Below, in pieces: positions 12,956 to 21,374 of a stretch of DNA of 21,825 bases. How positions within the stretch are numbered: position 1 is the stretch's first letter; every line of letters starts with the position of its first letter. The notes under the pieces were generated by a model. The model saw nothing but the letters and a program-made list of their open reading frames with translations, did no database searches and was not told the origin of the DNA. Source of the DNA: UBA11889 sp002313255 (lineage in GTDB: Bacteria > Pseudomonadota > Gammaproteobacteria > Pseudomonadales > Azotimanducaceae); NCBI GenBank assembly GCA_913045265.1, contig CAJWQX010000047.1, positions 1 to 21,825 on the forward strand, read 5' to 3'. Made by a program: the position numbers and the translations under genes.

Positions 12956-15697
12956 TTACTCCTCGAAATCGCCGGCGATAACGATGGATATTCGACCTGG
13001 AACGATGTGCCTTTGTAAAGCGGCTTTTATTTCTTGAGGCGTCAAATCACCGATTTTCTTCTCCAGATCCTCCGTCCATGCCATGGTTCGATCGAGGTAC
13101 AGATTCTGGGAGAGCATTGACGCTAGGGTGGAGTCATTCGAGCGCATGTTATTTCGGTACTGAACGTAGCCCGACTTGGCGTCGGCGACTTCATCCTCTG
13201 TGAAGCCCTCTTTCACCGCCCGCTCGATCTCCTCGATAAACGCGGTTTCCAGTTTGTCTGCGTTTTCCGGGGCATAGATCGCGTACGCCCTAAATAAACC
13301 AGATAGATCGATTGGATGTGCAGAAAATTGTGAAGCCACACCGTAACTCAAGCCTTCGTTTTGCCGCAGGCGTGTAGCTAAACGCGAGCTCAAGAATCCG
13401 CCTCCGAGCATAAAGTTCGCAAGCACTAGTGCCGGATAATCCGCGTCATCGTCTTTGATCGGAAGCCCAATTCCCGCCGCAAAATACGCATTGGGCTTAC
13501 CCGCCGTAGTAATGACGATTTTCGTCTGGTTTACCTCTTGGAAGGGATTAGCAATTCTCATGAACGCTTGAGGAGAATCCCAGCTGCCAAATACAGTCCG
13601 TACCAAAGGCCCAATCTCAACCGGGTCAAAATCGCCAACGATCGCCAGTCGTCCATTACTGGCGCCATATAAAGATTCGTGAAACTCGACGACTTCCTCT
13701 AATTCCACGGCTTCGGTATCCGCGATGGCTTCCTCAAACGAACTCGCATAGAGCGGATGGTCCCGCTCCAGCGGATTGAGAACCCTGGTTAACGCAAGAG
13801 CACCCAAAGCTCGAGGATCTGAGCGATTCTGCTCGTAGCCGGCGAGCGTTTGTTGTTTCAGCTCCATGAATTGGTCAGCGTCGAACGCCGGCGTTTTCAG
13901 GATTTCGCCTAAAAGCTCGATGACTTCAGGCAAATTTTCACGGGTTGTCTGCAGGCTTCCTCCAGCTGAGTAGACGCCACCACTCACTCCACCACGCGTT
14001 TTTAACCGATTCATTTCATCGATTAACTGTTGACGATCGAGACGCTCGGTACCGCGCATCAACATGCTTCCAGCTATCTCCCCGCTCGTGACGTGATCTC
14101 GTAGCGTCGGTTCTGATCCGAACAGCAGTGCCAACGAAACAACAACGTTCGCGCCCCTAGTTTCCTTGGGTAGCATCGCTAATTTGAATCCATTGTCGAA
14201 CGTGGTCCTTCGCGTGCGCGCATCGATATTCGGCAAGGATGTATCAAACGCCTCGCCACTCTTGACGGCATCTCTGCCCCTGTATCCTGCCAACATCGCT
14301 GCGGTATCCGGAACTTCTGGAATCTCAACCCTATCCGGTTTATCTGTCGGGACAAAAAAACCGACGGTACTGTTCTGGGGCTTCAGGTAAGTCGCTGCAA
14401 CCCGACGAACATCGTCCGTCGTAACTGTGGCCAATCGGTCGCGGTGCAAGAAAAACAGCCGCCAGTCCCCCATCGCCACCCAGTTGCTCAGTTGTAGCGC
14501 GATGTTCTGGGACGAATTGAAACCGAGTTCGATGTTCTTTAGATAAAACGCACGTGCACGCTCAACCTCAGAATCCGTCACCAAATCTTCGGTTGCTGTA
14601 CCGTAAATCACAGCTTGCATAGTTTCCCAGACGTCGCCGAGCGACCCATCTTTGCGAACTTGTGCGTACGTCAGCATGGGCCCGGATTCACGGAATTGAT
14701 ACGCGTACGACGCGACCGATACGGCTTTTCCCGACTCAACCAACGCCTCGTGCAACCGCCCTGAGGTTGCGTTGCCGAGCACGTGGCCCAAGATATCCAA
14801 CGCCGCCAGATCTTCATGTGCACCCGGCGGTATGTGATGAATGACCATGGCATATTGGACATCCCCTATCCGACGCAACGTGACGGAACGTTCCCCGTCC
14901 TGAACCGGATCTCGGGTATAGGTGGGGTAAATTCGATTTCGTCCCGAACGATCCGGTGCAGGAATCACTCCAAATTTCTCAACAATTTTTTCGAGTGCAA
15001 ACTTCGGCTCGAACTTTCCCGCCATCACCAATACAGCGTTGTCCGGTTGGTAATACTTTCGGTAGAAGGCCTTTAAACGATCAATGGGCACGCCTTCAAC
15101 GTCACTGCGTGCGCCGATTGTCGATTTGCCGTAGTTGTGCCAGAGATAGGCCATGGACATGGTGCGCTGATACAAAATCCGGAACGGGTTGTTTTCGCCC
15201 GATTCCATCTCGTTTCGCACCACGGTCATTTCGGACTCGAGATCTTCCGCGGAAATAAAACTATTGATCATTCGATCGGATTCGAGATCAAGAGCCCACT
15301 CGAGGTTTTCGTGCGTCGCTGGCAATGTTTCAAAGTAATTTGTTCGATCCAATGAGGTGGTTCCATTCGGCGACGCCCCTCGTTCAGTCAGCTCCTGCGG
15401 GATATTCGGATGACGGGGTGTACCTTTAAAAACTAAGTGCTCTAGCAAATGGGCCATCCCGGTTTCGCCATACGCCTCGTGCCTTGAACCAACGAGGTAG
15501 GTCATGTTGACCGTAATGGTGGGTTTGCTTGCATCCGGAAACAGGATCACTTGGAGACCGTTCTTCAAACGGTATTCACTGATACCTTCAACGCTCGTAA
15601 TCTTCCTGAAGTCTTCGGTAGCGAAGGCCGTCAAAGTCACCAGTGCAATAAGCCAACCTGTAAATTTACCCACTTTGTTACACCATCCGCTACGCAT
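12956..15697 (-). CDS. Two-domain M16 family zinc metallopeptidase, secreted
   Basis: A 913-residue M16 (pitrilysin/insulinase) peptidase with a signal peptide (MRSGWCNKVGKF, core TGWLIALVTLTAFA), so it is probably periplasmic. The inverted zinc motif is HLLEH (His83, Glu86, His87) in GETGMAHLLEHLVFKG, with the distal ligand likely in RNEMESGENN near residue 160. The second half (from about 480) repeats the fold without HxxEH, as usual for the non-catalytic half; it contains the LRQNEGLSYGVASQF segment. Such enzymes degrade peptides in a clam-shell chamber. I choose the ATG at 15697 because an AGGAGG lies 4 bases upstream (15702-15707); the open frame beyond it runs into the tRNA. It converges on the sulfatase gene with one base between stops. 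Confidence 0.92.
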   Translation of the reverse strand: MRSGWCNKVGKFTGWLIALVTLTAFATEDFRKITSVEGISEYRLKNGLQVILFPDASKPTITVNMTYLVGSRHEAYGETGMAHLLEHLVFKGTPRHPNIPQELTERGASPNGTTSLDRTNYFETLPATHENLEWALDLESDRMINSFISAEDLESEMTVVRNEMESGENNPFRILYQRTMSMAYLWHNYGKSTIGARSDVEGVPIDRLKAFYRKYYQPDNAVLVMAGKFEPKFALEKIVEKFGVIPAPDRSGRNRIYPTYTRDPVQDGERSVTLRRIGDVQYAMVIHHIPPGAHEDLAALDILGHVLGNATSGRLHEALVESGKAVSVASYAYQFRESGPMLTYAQVRKDGSLGDVWETMQAVIYGTATEDLVTDSEVERARAFYLKNIELGFNSSQNIALQLSNWVAMGDWRLFFLHRDRLATVTTDDVRRVAATYLKPQNSTVGFFVPTDKPDRVEIPEVPDTAAMLAGYRGRDAVKSGEAFDTSLPNIDARTRRTTFDNGFKLAMLPKETRGANVVVSLALLFGSEPTLRDHVTSGEIAGSMLMRGTERLDRQQLIDEMNRLKTRGGVSGGVYSAGGSLQTTRENLPEVIELLGEILKTPAFDADQFMELKQQTLAGYEQNRSDPRALGALALTRVLNPLERDHPLYASSFEEAIADTEAVELEEVVEFHESLYGASNGRLAIVGDFDPVEIGPLVRTVFGSWDSPQAFMRIANPFQEVNQTKIVITTAGKPNAYFAAGIGLPIKDDDADYPALVLANFMLGGGFLSSRLATRLRQNEGLSYGVASQFSAHPIDLSGLFRAYAIYAPENADKLETAFIEEIERAVKEGFTEDEVADAKSGYVQYRNNMRSNDSTLASMLSQNLYLDRTMAWTEDLEKKIGDLTPQEIKAALQRHIVPGRISIVIAGDFEE

Positions 15698-15701
15698 TGA
15701 T

Positions 15702-15707
15702 CCTCCT
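15702..15707 (-). promoter_or_regulatory. Consensus ribosome binding site of the M16 peptidase
   Basis: AGGAGG on the - strand, 4 bases before the ATG at 15697. It settles the start against an in-frame upstream extension to 15826 that would overlap the tRNA-Cys gene. Confidence 0.85.
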
Positions 15708-15792
15708 TGCTGATTTGTACCATTTACGCTGGCTACCATTAGGTGCACCGAACCGATATGTCGAACAACCGGGTTCATGCTTTTTTTGTATT

Positions 15793-15866
15793 TGGAGGCT
15801 GGAGTCGGAATCGAACCGGCGTACACGGAGTTGCAGTCCGCTGCATAACCACTCTGCCACCCAGCC
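15793..15866 (-). tRNA. tRNA-Cys (GCA)
   Basis: A 74-base tRNA read on the - strand. Acceptor stem GGCTGGG pairs with TCCAGCC (one G-T pair), the D-arm is GCAGAGTGGTTATGC, the anticodon arm GGACTGCAACTCC presents GCA (Cys), the T-arm holds GCCGGTTCGATTCCGAC, and discriminator T73 precedes an encoded CCA. The GCA anticodon and U73 are the identity elements of tRNA-Cys. It lies 78 bp past pgsA and 95 bp before the peptidase start, the same position relative to uvrC-pgsA as the tRNA cluster of enteric bacteria, but only the Cys gene is present here. Confidence 0.97.
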
Positions 15867-15944
15867 TTTTAGCCGTTCACAGTGCACTTCGGACAAAAAG
15901 CGCACAGTACAAGGCAGTGGGCGATCTTATCACGCTCCTCATCA

Positions 15945-16565
15945 TCAAGCCGAATCGTCCTCCTCTTCGACAACAGCGGATGTCTCTTGTTCATACAACC
16001 CATCCCGTAACGTCGGCCACGCCGCCTGTAAATACAAAAACATCGACCACAGCGTCATTAATGCCGCGACGTAAAGAAGCAACATTCCAACGATCACCCA
16101 CGGAAATGCCATTGAAGGCGGGTTTGCTAAGAGCACAACGATAGCGATCATCTGCACGCCGGTCTTGATTTTCCCAAGCCAAGACACACCGACCAAGCCG
16201 CGGCGGTTCATCTCCGCCATCCATTCGCGCAGCGCGGAAATGATTATTTCTCGACCAACGATGATAAGTCCCGGAAGGGTCATCACAAGATTCGAATGAC
16301 TCTCGATCAAAAGAACCAATGCGGTCACCACAATGAGTTTATCGGCCACAGGGTCGAGGAACGCGCCAAACGCGGTGCCTTGCCCTAGTTGCCGGGCGAG
16401 AAATCCGTCTAGCCAATCGGTAAAAGCGGCGCACGCAAACAAAACCGCGGAGACCCATAGCATGTCATCCATAAAAATGTAGGTCAAAACGAACACTGGG
16501 ATGAGAGCGATACGCACCAGCGTTAAAGTATTTGGTAATGTCACCGGAAACGACTCACGCGGCAT
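15945..16565 (-). CDS. pgsA: CDP-diacylglycerol--glycerol-3-phosphate 3-phosphatidyltransferase
   Basis: A 206-residue inner-membrane enzyme that makes phosphatidylglycerol phosphate, the first committed step to phosphatidylglycerol and cardiolipin. It has the CDP-alcohol phosphatidyltransferase signature at 50-75 (Asp50, Asp53-Gly54, Ala57-Arg58, Gly67, Asp71, Asp75), the usual opening PNTLTLVRIALIPVF, and several hydrophobic membrane segments. The C-terminus is an unusually acidic tail (VVEEEDD). I choose the ATG at 16565: GGAG lies 6 bases upstream, and the alternative ATG at 16577 lacks a ribosome site. Either way the start lies inside the end of uvrC, an 11-bp overlap that couples the two. 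Confidence 0.95.
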   Translation of the reverse strand: MPRESFPVTLPNTLTLVRIALIPVFVLTYIFMDDMLWVSAVLFACAAFTDWLDGFLARQLGQGTAFGAFLDPVADKLIVVTALVLLIESHSNLVMTLPGLIIVGREIIISALREWMAEMNRRGLVGVSWLGKIKTGVQMIAIVVLLANPPSMAFPWVIVGMLLLYVAALMTLWSMFLYLQAAWPTLRDGLYEQETSAVVEEEDDSA

Positions 16566-18381
16566 GAAGTGCTCCATATATGTCGACCGCGAGTTTTTGA
16601 CTTATCCCTGGAACTTTCGCGATTTCTTCCGAGCTGGCGCCCTTAATCGTAGCAAGCGAACCGAAATATGCCATCAATTCACGTTTGCGTTTAGGTCCGA
16701 TACCAACTATGCCATCCAGTGCAGATCGACGGCGGTTTTTTGCCCGTCGTCCACGATGTCCGGTGATCGCAAACCGGTGAGCTTCGTCGCGAATATGTTG
16801 CAATAGATGCATCGAACCACTGGTAGCCGGAACCGCTAACTCTCCCTGGCCATAAAGTAGGATCTTTTCTAACCCAGCCTTACGTGCTGGTCCTTTCGCG
16901 AGGCCGATCAGTACGATGCCATCCACTTGCAACTCACTCAGCACGCCGGCGGCTTTTCCGAGTTGTCCTTGGCCACCATCGATAACCAAAAGATCTGGTA
17001 AAACCGCTTCGCCTTCCTTGAGGCGACGATACCGGCGTCGAAGTGCTTGTTCCATTGCGGCGTAATCATCGCCCGCGGTAATACCCTCGATATTGAAACG
17101 TCGGTAATCGGACTTCAAAGGGCCGTTAGTATCAAACACTACGCAAGATGCTACCGTCGCCTCACCGGACGTATGACTAATATCAAAACATTCCAGACGC
17201 TTGGGCATATCCTCAAGTTCGAGAAGGTCCTGTAGATCCACAAAGCGCGAAAAAACGTTACGCCTTTCCGCTACATACGATGTCAGCGAAAGCGCGCCGT
17301 TATCGCGGGCCATTTCAAGCCAACGCGCGCGCTGCGCTCGAACTTTTGACGTAACAAAGACTTTTCGTCCAGACCGCTCCGTCAAGACAGACGCGACCAA
17401 TTCCTCCTCATCCAAAGGAATCGATGTCAACACAAGTTTCGGTATAACCCGCCCTTCGCTCGCTAAGTAATATTGAGAAACGAACGAGCTCAAAAGCGCC
17501 CCCGGTGGGGTATCGAGTTCATTTTTCGGATACCACGTACGTTGGCCTATGACGCGTCCACCTCGAATGAATAAACCTTGGACGCACGTATACGAAGAAT
17601 CCTGAGCAAGGGCGAAAACATCCACCTCCCCCGATTCGCCATGGACATATTGATTCTCTTGAATACGCCGTAATTGAGCAATCTGATCGCGGTATTTTGC
17701 CGCATGCTCAAATTCACGTGCCTTTGAGGCAGACTCCATGCGTTGCTTAAGCTCTTGAAGCACAGCTCTGCTACGACCCTCCAAAAACATCTGGGCGAGA
17801 CCCACATCCGCGGCGTAATCTATGGACTCCACACGTCCGACGCACGGTGCACTGCATCTACCGATTTGATGCTGCAGGCAGGGTCTTGATCGATTTTTGT
17901 AAAAGCCGTCTTCACAAGATCGCAATTGGAATAGCTTTTGGAGTACCTGAATACTTTCCCGCACCGCTCCGGCACTTGGGTAAGGCCCGAAGTATCTGCC
18001 AACTTGTTGCTTTGTCCCACGATGCAGCGTGAGCCGCGGAAAAGGATGTTCCGTCAAGCATATGTATGGATACGATTTGTCGTCCCTAAACAAAACGTTG
18101 TATATAGGTCGATCCGCCTTAATCAAACTTTGTTCGAGCAGCAGCGCTTCCGTTTCACTAGCCGTCACGGTGACCTGAATATCGTCCACCTTGTTCATCA
18201 GTGCGATGGTCTTAGTCGTCAAGCCAGACGCACGGAAGTAACTGGTGACTCGACTCCGAAGATTACGAGCTTTGCCGACGTAGAGGACATCGCCTTCGCT
18301 GTCGAGCATGCGGTACACACCGGGTCGACGTGTCAACGATGGCAGGAACGTTTCGGAGTCAAAGTTTGATTGGTCCACCAT
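16555..18381 (-). CDS. uvrC: Excinuclease ABC subunit C
   Basis: A 608-residue UvrC, the dual-incision nuclease of nucleotide-excision repair, of normal length. Domains: GIY-YIG endonuclease (PGVYRML...VLYVGKARNLRSRV, residues 20-95), a four-Cys cluster (Cys156, 168, 176, 180) of the type seen to carry iron-sulfur in UvrC, the UVR helical pair that contacts UvrB (about 205-240), the RNase H-like 3' to 5' incision domain (from about 380, with LECFDISHTSG and LLVIDGGQGQL), and C-terminal helix-hairpin-helix motifs (GIVGIGPKRKRELMAYFGS; KVPGISQKLAVDIY). It starts 17 bp after the glycosylase stop and overlaps pgsA. The usual gammaproteobacterial upstream neighbour uvrY/gacA is absent. Confidence 0.97.
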   Translation of the reverse strand: MVDQSNFDSETFLPSLTRRPGVYRMLDSEGDVLYVGKARNLRSRVTSYFRASGLTTKTIALMNKVDDIQVTVTASETEALLLEQSLIKADRPIYNVLFRDDKSYPYICLTEHPFPRLTLHRGTKQQVGRYFGPYPSAGAVRESIQVLQKLFQLRSCEDGFYKNRSRPCLQHQIGRCSAPCVGRVESIDYAADVGLAQMFLEGRSRAVLQELKQRMESASKAREFEHAAKYRDQIAQLRRIQENQYVHGESGEVDVFALAQDSSYTCVQGLFIRGGRVIGQRTWYPKNELDTPPGALLSSFVSQYYLASEGRVIPKLVLTSIPLDEEELVASVLTERSGRKVFVTSKVRAQRARWLEMARDNGALSLTSYVAERRNVFSRFVDLQDLLELEDMPKRLECFDISHTSGEATVASCVVFDTNGPLKSDYRRFNIEGITAGDDYAAMEQALRRRYRRLKEGEAVLPDLLVIDGGQGQLGKAAGVLSELQVDGIVLIGLAKGPARKAGLEKILLYGQGELAVPATSGSMHLLQHIRDEAHRFAITGHRGRRAKNRRRSALDGIVGIGPKRKRELMAYFGSLATIKGASSEEIAKVPGISQKLAVDIYGALHAA

Positions 18382-18398
18382 GCGCTGGACTATAAGCG

Positions 18399-19100
18399 CT
18401 AACCCCCAACCGATGCACCGTGTGCATGAGGGCTATCGTCGACGTAGTCACGGACTTCGCGAAAAATCGTTGTCAACATCGCCCGCGTAATGCGGCCCGT
18501 GTTCACGTTGAGACGACTAGGGTGGAAGCTCGCGATGAGACGAAGACGATCAACTACATCGATCGAAGCTCCATGCTCGAATGGTTGCTGGACGTCTAGG
18601 AGTCGTGACACGCTTGCGTAGGCCACTGCGCCGAGCGCGACAACGCATCGATTGGACCTGACGGCTCGAGACCATAACGTGTCGAGATCGTGAGCCAAAT
18701 ACGTGCGACAACGGGAGAGCTCGGTGCCCGTGGGTCGATTTTGCGGCGGTAAACAACGTACTGCATTGGTGATCCTACAACCGCGAAGACGAATCGATGT
18801 GCCCGTTTGCCGGGCAAAACCGGTCGCCGCGAGCACACTAAATAGCAATCGTCCTGACGCATCGCCCGTGAAGGGGCGCCCGGTGCGGTTGGCGCCGTGA
18901 AGACCTGGGGCTAGGCCCACGATGAGAACCCGCGCCCTCCGAGCGCCCCACGTCGCAACGGGTGCGCAATGGTATTCGGGCATCTCCAGACGGACACTAT
19001 CCAGGTGATCGACCAACCGAGGACATCGTCGGCAATGCGACCGAAAAGGTTCTGGTGCGACTTGATCTAGGGCGAGGCGCCCACCGTTGTTCAGATCCAT
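18399..19100 (-). CDS. Uracil-DNA glycosylase, family 5 (UdgB-like)
   Basis: A 233-residue protein matching the iron-sulfur uracil-DNA glycosylases of family 5. Motif 1 is GLAPGLHGANRTGRPFTGD (62-80), which lacks the catalytic Asp/Asn of family 1 as expected for UdgB; motif 3 is SFHPSRLNVNTGR (191-203). Cluster ligands are probably Cys23 and Cys26 (HCRRC), Cys108 (RGC) and Cys116 (VRC). These enzymes remove uracil, hypoxanthine and related bases from DNA. The start ATG at 19100 comes 16 bp after the dehydrogenase stop; it ends 17 bp before uvrC. Placement directly before uvrC suggests shared expression of two DNA-repair routes. Base use looks more G+C-rich than its neighbours. Confidence 0.88.
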   Translation of the reverse strand: MDLNNGGRLALDQVAPEPFRSHCRRCPRLVDHLDSVRLEMPEYHCAPVATWGARRARVLIVGLAPGLHGANRTGRPFTGDASGRLLFSVLAATGFARQTGTSIRLRGCRITNAVRCLPPQNRPTGTELSRCRTYLAHDLDTLWSRAVRSNRCVVALGAVAYASVSRLLDVQQPFEHGASIDVVDRLRLIASFHPSRLNVNTGRITRAMLTTIFREVRDYVDDSPHAHGASVGG

Positions 19101-19116
19101 GTTAGAAATAAACGTC

Positions 19117-20292
19117 TCAGCTGAATGCTTGGATACCCGTTTGCGCGCGACCGAGAATCAGCGCGTGGATGTCATGGGTACCTTCATAGGTATTGACGGT
19201 CTCGAGATTCATCACGTGCCGAATGACGTGAAATTCGTCGGAAATGCCGTTACCGCCGTGCATATCCCGTGACATCCGCGCTATATCGAGCGCCTTACCA
19301 CAGTTATTTCGTTTCATCATCGAGATATCTTCAACTGGCAAACGATCCTCATCCATCAAACGACCGATCCGGATACAGCCTTGCAGTCCTAATGCGATTT
19401 CGGTTTGCATATCGACCAGCTTTTTTTGGATTAGTTGATTGGCCGCGAGTGGCCGCCCAAATTGTTTCCGTTCAAGCGTATATGTTCGCGCGGCGTGCCA
19501 ACAAAATTCGGCCGCACCCATTGACCCCCACGCGATGCCATAACGCGCCCGATTGAGGCAACCAAACGGTCCGCCGAGTCCTTCGGCATTGGGAAGCAGG
19601 TTATCTTCTGGAACAAAGACATCTTCCAAAACAATCTGGCCCGTCACGGAAGCCCGCAAACTCATTTTTCCTTGAATCTCGGGGGTAGTGAAGCCATCCA
19701 TTTCACGTTCGACAATGAATCCTCGGATCACACCGTCCAGTTTTGCCCATACCACCGCCACATCCGCAATGGGTGAATTTGTAATCCACATCTTGGCGCC
19801 GTTGAGCAAATAACCCCCGTCGACTTTCTCAGCTTTAGTCACCATGCTTCCTGGATCGGAGCCGTGGTCGGGCTCGGTCAGACCGAAACATCCAACCCAT
19901 TCTCCCGTCGCCAGCTTCGGCAAATACCGTTCGCGTTGCGACTCGTCGCCATAAGTATGGATGGGATGCATCACCAGCGAAGATTGGACACTCATGGCCG
20001 ACCGGTAGCCTGAATCGACACGCTCGACCTCGCGCGCCATGATGCCGTACGACACGTAACCGACGTCCGCACAACCGTACTTGGCTGGTAACGTGGCCCC
20101 CAACATGCCAACTTCCCCCATTTCGTTCATGATCTCGCGATCGAAGTGTTCATGGCGATTCGCCTCGAGGACGCGGCTCATCAGGCGTTCCTGCGAGAAT
20201 TGATGCGCGGTATCTCGAATCATTCGTTCGTCTTCGGTGAGCTGGTCTTCTAGGAGTAAGGGGTCGTCCCAAACAAACGGGATGGTCGGCAT
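19117..20292 (-). CDS. gcdH: Glutaryl-CoA dehydrogenase
   Basis: A 391-residue acyl-CoA dehydrogenase that best fits glutaryl-CoA dehydrogenase, which oxidises and decarboxylates glutaryl-CoA to crotonyl-CoA in lysine and tryptophan breakdown. Features: N-terminal helical domain (LTEDERMIRDTAHQFSQERL), the FAD/substrate segment CFGLTEPDHGSDPGSM and KMWITNSPIADV (about 135-175), the C-terminal RKQFGRPLAANQLIQKKLVDMQ, and catalytic base Glu370 in VNTYEGTHDIHALILGRAQTG. The YEGTHD and full-length match are typical of GcdH. It lies 117 bp downstream of pyrF and 16 bp before the glycosylase; no other glutarate-pathway gene is visible, and no electron-transfer flavoprotein gene is adjacent. Confidence 0.92.
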   Translation of the reverse strand: MPTIPFVWDDPLLLEDQLTEDERMIRDTAHQFSQERLMSRVLEANRHEHFDREIMNEMGEVGMLGATLPAKYGCADVGYVSYGIMAREVERVDSGYRSAMSVQSSLVMHPIHTYGDESQRERYLPKLATGEWVGCFGLTEPDHGSDPGSMVTKAEKVDGGYLLNGAKMWITNSPIADVAVVWAKLDGVIRGFIVEREMDGFTTPEIQGKMSLRASVTGQIVLEDVFVPEDNLLPNAEGLGGPFGCLNRARYGIAWGSMGAAEFCWHAARTYTLERKQFGRPLAANQLIQKKLVDMQTEIALGLQGCIRIGRLMDEDRLPVEDISMMKRNNCGKALDIARMSRDMHGGNGISDEFHVIRHVMNLETVNTYEGTHDIHALILGRAQTGIQAFS

Positions 20293-20409
20293 GATTGCGT
20301 CCGAAGTAGAAAGAGCCGAAGCCTATTCAACCCTTCGTGTCACCGCAACGGTGCGAGTCGCGACGAATCAATGTCTCGAACTGATTTATCGCGCAATACG
20401 CGAATCGCT

Positions 20410-21225
20410 TTAGTTTTTCGCGACGATTTCCATCCTACTCGCGAGAGCGCGTGCGGCGGACTCGGCCGCAGCGGCAAAGTCACCGTCATCGGACGCATGG
20501 ATGACACTGCGAGACGCGTTAATAACGAGACCGGTTCCTTCATCACTTCGGCCCAGATCAAGCACCGCGTCTAAATCACCATCTTGGGTCCCTACCCCTG
20601 GAACGAGGAACGGCATGGAGGGCACCTCCTGTCGAACCCTGCCGATCAATTCAGGGAACGTGGCTCCCAAAACCAGCATCAAGTTACCCGTATCTTTTTC
20701 GGCGGTAAGTCGCGCCACCCGCAAATAGACGGGGTCGTCGACTGGATATTCTTGCAACCATCCGCCATCGGGATTGCTCGTGTGGCATAACACAATTACG
20801 CCCCGATCCGCGTACTCGGCAAAGGGGGCGATACTGTCCCACCCCAAATAAGGATTCACCGTGACCGCGTCAGCGCCATAGCGAACAAATGCTTCCTCTG
20901 CATACCGCTCGGCAGTGGATCCCACGTCTCCTCGTTTGGCGTCGAAAATGACGGGAATATGCGGATAGGTTTCATGGATGTAATCGATCACTTTTGCGAG
21001 CACGTCCTCTAGACCGATGGCGGCAAAGTGAGCGAACTGCGGCTTGAACGCGCAAACGTACGCTTGCGTGGCGTCAACAATCTCGGAGCAAAATCGAATC
21101 ACGCCCGTTTCGTCACGAGCCAGAGATCTGGGAAAACGATCGGGGGTCGGGTCAAGGCCGACACACAGAAAGGAATTTGATTGCTTCCAAGCGTTCTGGA
21201 GTTGTTCTATAAACGCGGGTCGCAC
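20410..21225 (-). CDS. pyrF: Orotidine 5'-phosphate decarboxylase, long (type 2) form
   Basis: A 271-residue OMP decarboxylase catalysing the last step of UMP synthesis. It shows LCVGLDPTPDRFP (20-32), AFKPQFAHFAAIG (59-71), the catalytic IFDAKRGDVGSTAERYA (93-109, with Asp95, Lys97 and Asp100) and VPGVGTQDGDL near the phosphate site. Length and motif spacing match the type 2 group known from mycobacteria and Myxococcus rather than the shorter E. coli PyrF. The only sensible start is GTG at 21225, because the frame is closed by a TAG shortly upstream and no other start codon lies between. A candidate promoter (GTGACG, 17 bases, CATAAT) would start transcription within a few bases of that GTG. 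Confidence 0.93.
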   Translation of the reverse strand: MRPAFIEQLQNAWKQSNSFLCVGLDPTPDRFPRSLARDETGVIRFCSEIVDATQAYVCAFKPQFAHFAAIGLEDVLAKVIDYIHETYPHIPVIFDAKRGDVGSTAERYAEEAFVRYGADAVTVNPYLGWDSIAPFAEYADRGVIVLCHTSNPDGGWLQEYPVDDPVYLRVARLTAEKDTGNLMLVLGATFPELIGRVRQEVPSMPFLVPGVGTQDGDLDAVLDLGRSDEGTGLVINASRSVIHASDDGDFAAAAESAARALASRMEIVAKN

Positions 21226-21369
21226 ACCAAGGATTATGCCAAACCTCTAAACGGCCGTCACTTCAGCACGAATACGTAGTAATACTTTTATTAGAGTAAT
21301 TACTTAACTATTTGTTTTATATAATTATTAAATTAACAGTATGACGTTGAAGAATTAGCCACGCACGCT
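21226..21369. other. AT-rich intergenic island before pyrF
   Basis: About 70 bases (21275-21345) are strongly AT-rich, unlike the rest of the window. The stretch lies between the end of the hydrolase gene and pyrF, both on the - strand, and most likely holds the pyrF promoter or an upstream A+T activator element. On the - strand TTATATAAAA and CTAATAAAAG resemble -10 boxes, but I cannot assign one. Nearer the gene, GTGACG-17-CATAAT is a second candidate. Confidence 0.45.
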
Positions 21370-21374
21370 TCAAC
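21346..21374 (-). terminator. Inverted repeat at the end of the hydrolase gene
   Basis: GTTGAAG (21346-21352) and CTTCAAC (21368-21374) form a perfect 7-pair stem over 15 bases and include the hydrolase stop codon. On the - strand an A+T-rich but not T-run tract follows. It may stop transcription inefficiently. Confidence 0.3.

Noticed and set aside
15698..15826. N-terminal extension of the M16 peptidase reading frame
   Set aside because: It would overlap the tRNA-Cys gene, and a consensus AGGAGG plus a signal peptide mark the start at 15697.
15793..15866. tRNA-Cys as an integration site for a mobile element
   Set aside because: No integrase, no repeated tRNA 3' end and no foreign-looking gene block are seen on either side.
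20341..20353. CACCG-CAA-CGGTG hairpin between pyrF and the dehydrogenase as a terminator
   Set aside because: The 5-pair stem lacks a T-run on the - strand and probably has no terminating role.
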